The notes beneath the pieces were generated by a model. That model had not been told where the DNA came from and did not search any database. It saw nothing but the letters and a program-made list of their open reading frames with translations. DNA of 34,700 nucleotides from Sandaracinaceae bacterium (GTDB lineage Bacteria > Myxococcota_A > Polyangia > Polyangiales > Houyiibacteriaceae): NCBI GenBank assembly GCA_016706685.1, contig JADJJE010000041.1, forward strand, positions 1 to 34,700, given 5' to 3'. Position 1 is the stretch's first letter, and each line of letters starts with the position of its first letter. Below are positions 34,285-34,700 of this stretch, piece after piece. Both the position numbers and the translations under genes were made by a program.

Positions 34285-34693
34285 TGACGCTCTCGACGAC
34301 CGCCCTCTACGCTGGACTCCTCGGCGCATTGCACCTGGTGCTGGCCGTGCGCGCGTGGGGACGCCGCGCACCACCACCAGCCTCACGCTCGGGCGAGCCG
34401 CCACGCCGCCCACGGCAGAGGCCGAGCGCTTGGCGAGCTTCGTCGCCTGGGTGCCCATGGGGCTCGTGCTGCTCGCGCTGGGGGAGGTCAACGGGTTCTC
34501 GGCGCCCGCCCTGCACGGGGCTGGGGTTGCCCTCGTGCTCGCGCGCGTCCTTCACGCCGCGGGGATCCGCGCCGATGGATCCACCACGCAGCTCAACTTC
34601 GGCGGCGCCACGCTGACGTCGCTGGTGATGCTCATGCTGGCCTGCGGTCTCCTGGTGACCGGTGCGCTCGCCCTCGCACCCCCCGTGAGCTGA
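34284..34693 (+). CDS. MAPEG-like membrane protein, frameshifted near its start
   Basis: A small membrane protein of about 135 aa resembling the MAPEG group (glutathione S-transferase/eicosanoid-type). It starts at ATG 34284, overlapping the previous stop (TGATG). TM1 is LYAGLLGALHLVLAVR; then, in another frame, come EAERLASFVAWVPMGLVLLA, ALHGAGVALVLARVLHAAGI and a last hydrophobic helix before the stop at 34693. The shift lies near 34349 in a GCGCGC run that looks two bases too long. The AERLA...VPMGLVLLALGE and LHGAG..LVLARVLHA pattern matches MAPEG helices 2 and 3. Enzymatic role not assignable. Confidence 0.6.
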
Positions 34694-34700
34694 TGCCGTC

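Overview
The window is GC-rich chromosomal DNA of a Myxococcota-type bacterium (order Polyangiales, perhaps near Sandaracinaceae). This is inferred from gene style, not from a marker gene: about nine lipoproteins with Asp/Gly/Pro/Met-rich linkers after the lipobox cysteine, an RCC1-repeat lipoprotein, a vWA lipoprotein, a ferritin-like lipoprotein, and many GTG starts. I see no rRNA, tRNA, CRISPR array, prophage, integrase or intact insertion sequence.

Layout. 1-6.3 kb: an HU-like protein with its terminator, a frameshifted ybeY, a biotin-carboxylase-like ATP-grasp protein lacking the usual catalytic residues, and divergent to these an acyltransferase coupled to an atypical SDR, then enolase. 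6.3-12.9 kb: envelope genes (M15/extensin-like lipoprotein, Lgt-like transferase, PHP-domain lipoprotein, exported DODA-type dioxygenase, Cache-like lipoprotein). 13-20.1 kb: acyl-CoA dehydrogenase, RCC1 lipoprotein, then DUF3817-mfd-HEAT. 20.1-20.8 kb: gene-poor patch with a nucleotidyltransferase remnant and a 14-bp direct repeat. 20.8-27.6 kb: lipoprotein, RhlE-like helicase with a Gly/Arg/Ser tail, vWA lipoprotein, App1-like HAD phosphatase, aldo/keto reductase, membrane protein. 27.7-31.1 kb: beta-oxidation operon (thiolase, then the FadB/FadJ-type multifunctional enzyme), the thiolase badly broken. 31.5-34.7 kb: a broken ferritin-like lipoprotein, a lipoprotein with two compensating frameshifts, and a MAPEG protein.

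Regulation visible in the sequence. The acyl-CoA dehydrogenase and the thiolase/FadB operon each have upstream a site resembling the TetR-type FadR operator (Bacillus consensus TGAATGAMTANTCATTCA), so the two loci probably form one fatty-acid degradation regulon. Separately, at least six genes have a TANNNT hexamer 5-8 nt before an ATG or GTG with no Shine-Dalgarno, the arrangement expected of leaderless transcripts.

Caveat. Frameshifts are frequent: 29.3-31.1 kb and 32.15-34.4 kb are dense with small indels, and ybeY, the SDR and the nucleotidyltransferase remnant have others. In most cases the correct peptide resumes in another frame, and several indels lie in short G/C or T runs. This looks more like consensus sequence error than old decay, but the sequence alone cannot decide. 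I found no convincing new defence, mobile or biosynthetic system. The best leads are the leaderless-promoter pattern, the FadR-like regulon and the apparent pseudo-biotin-carboxylase coupled to ybeY.
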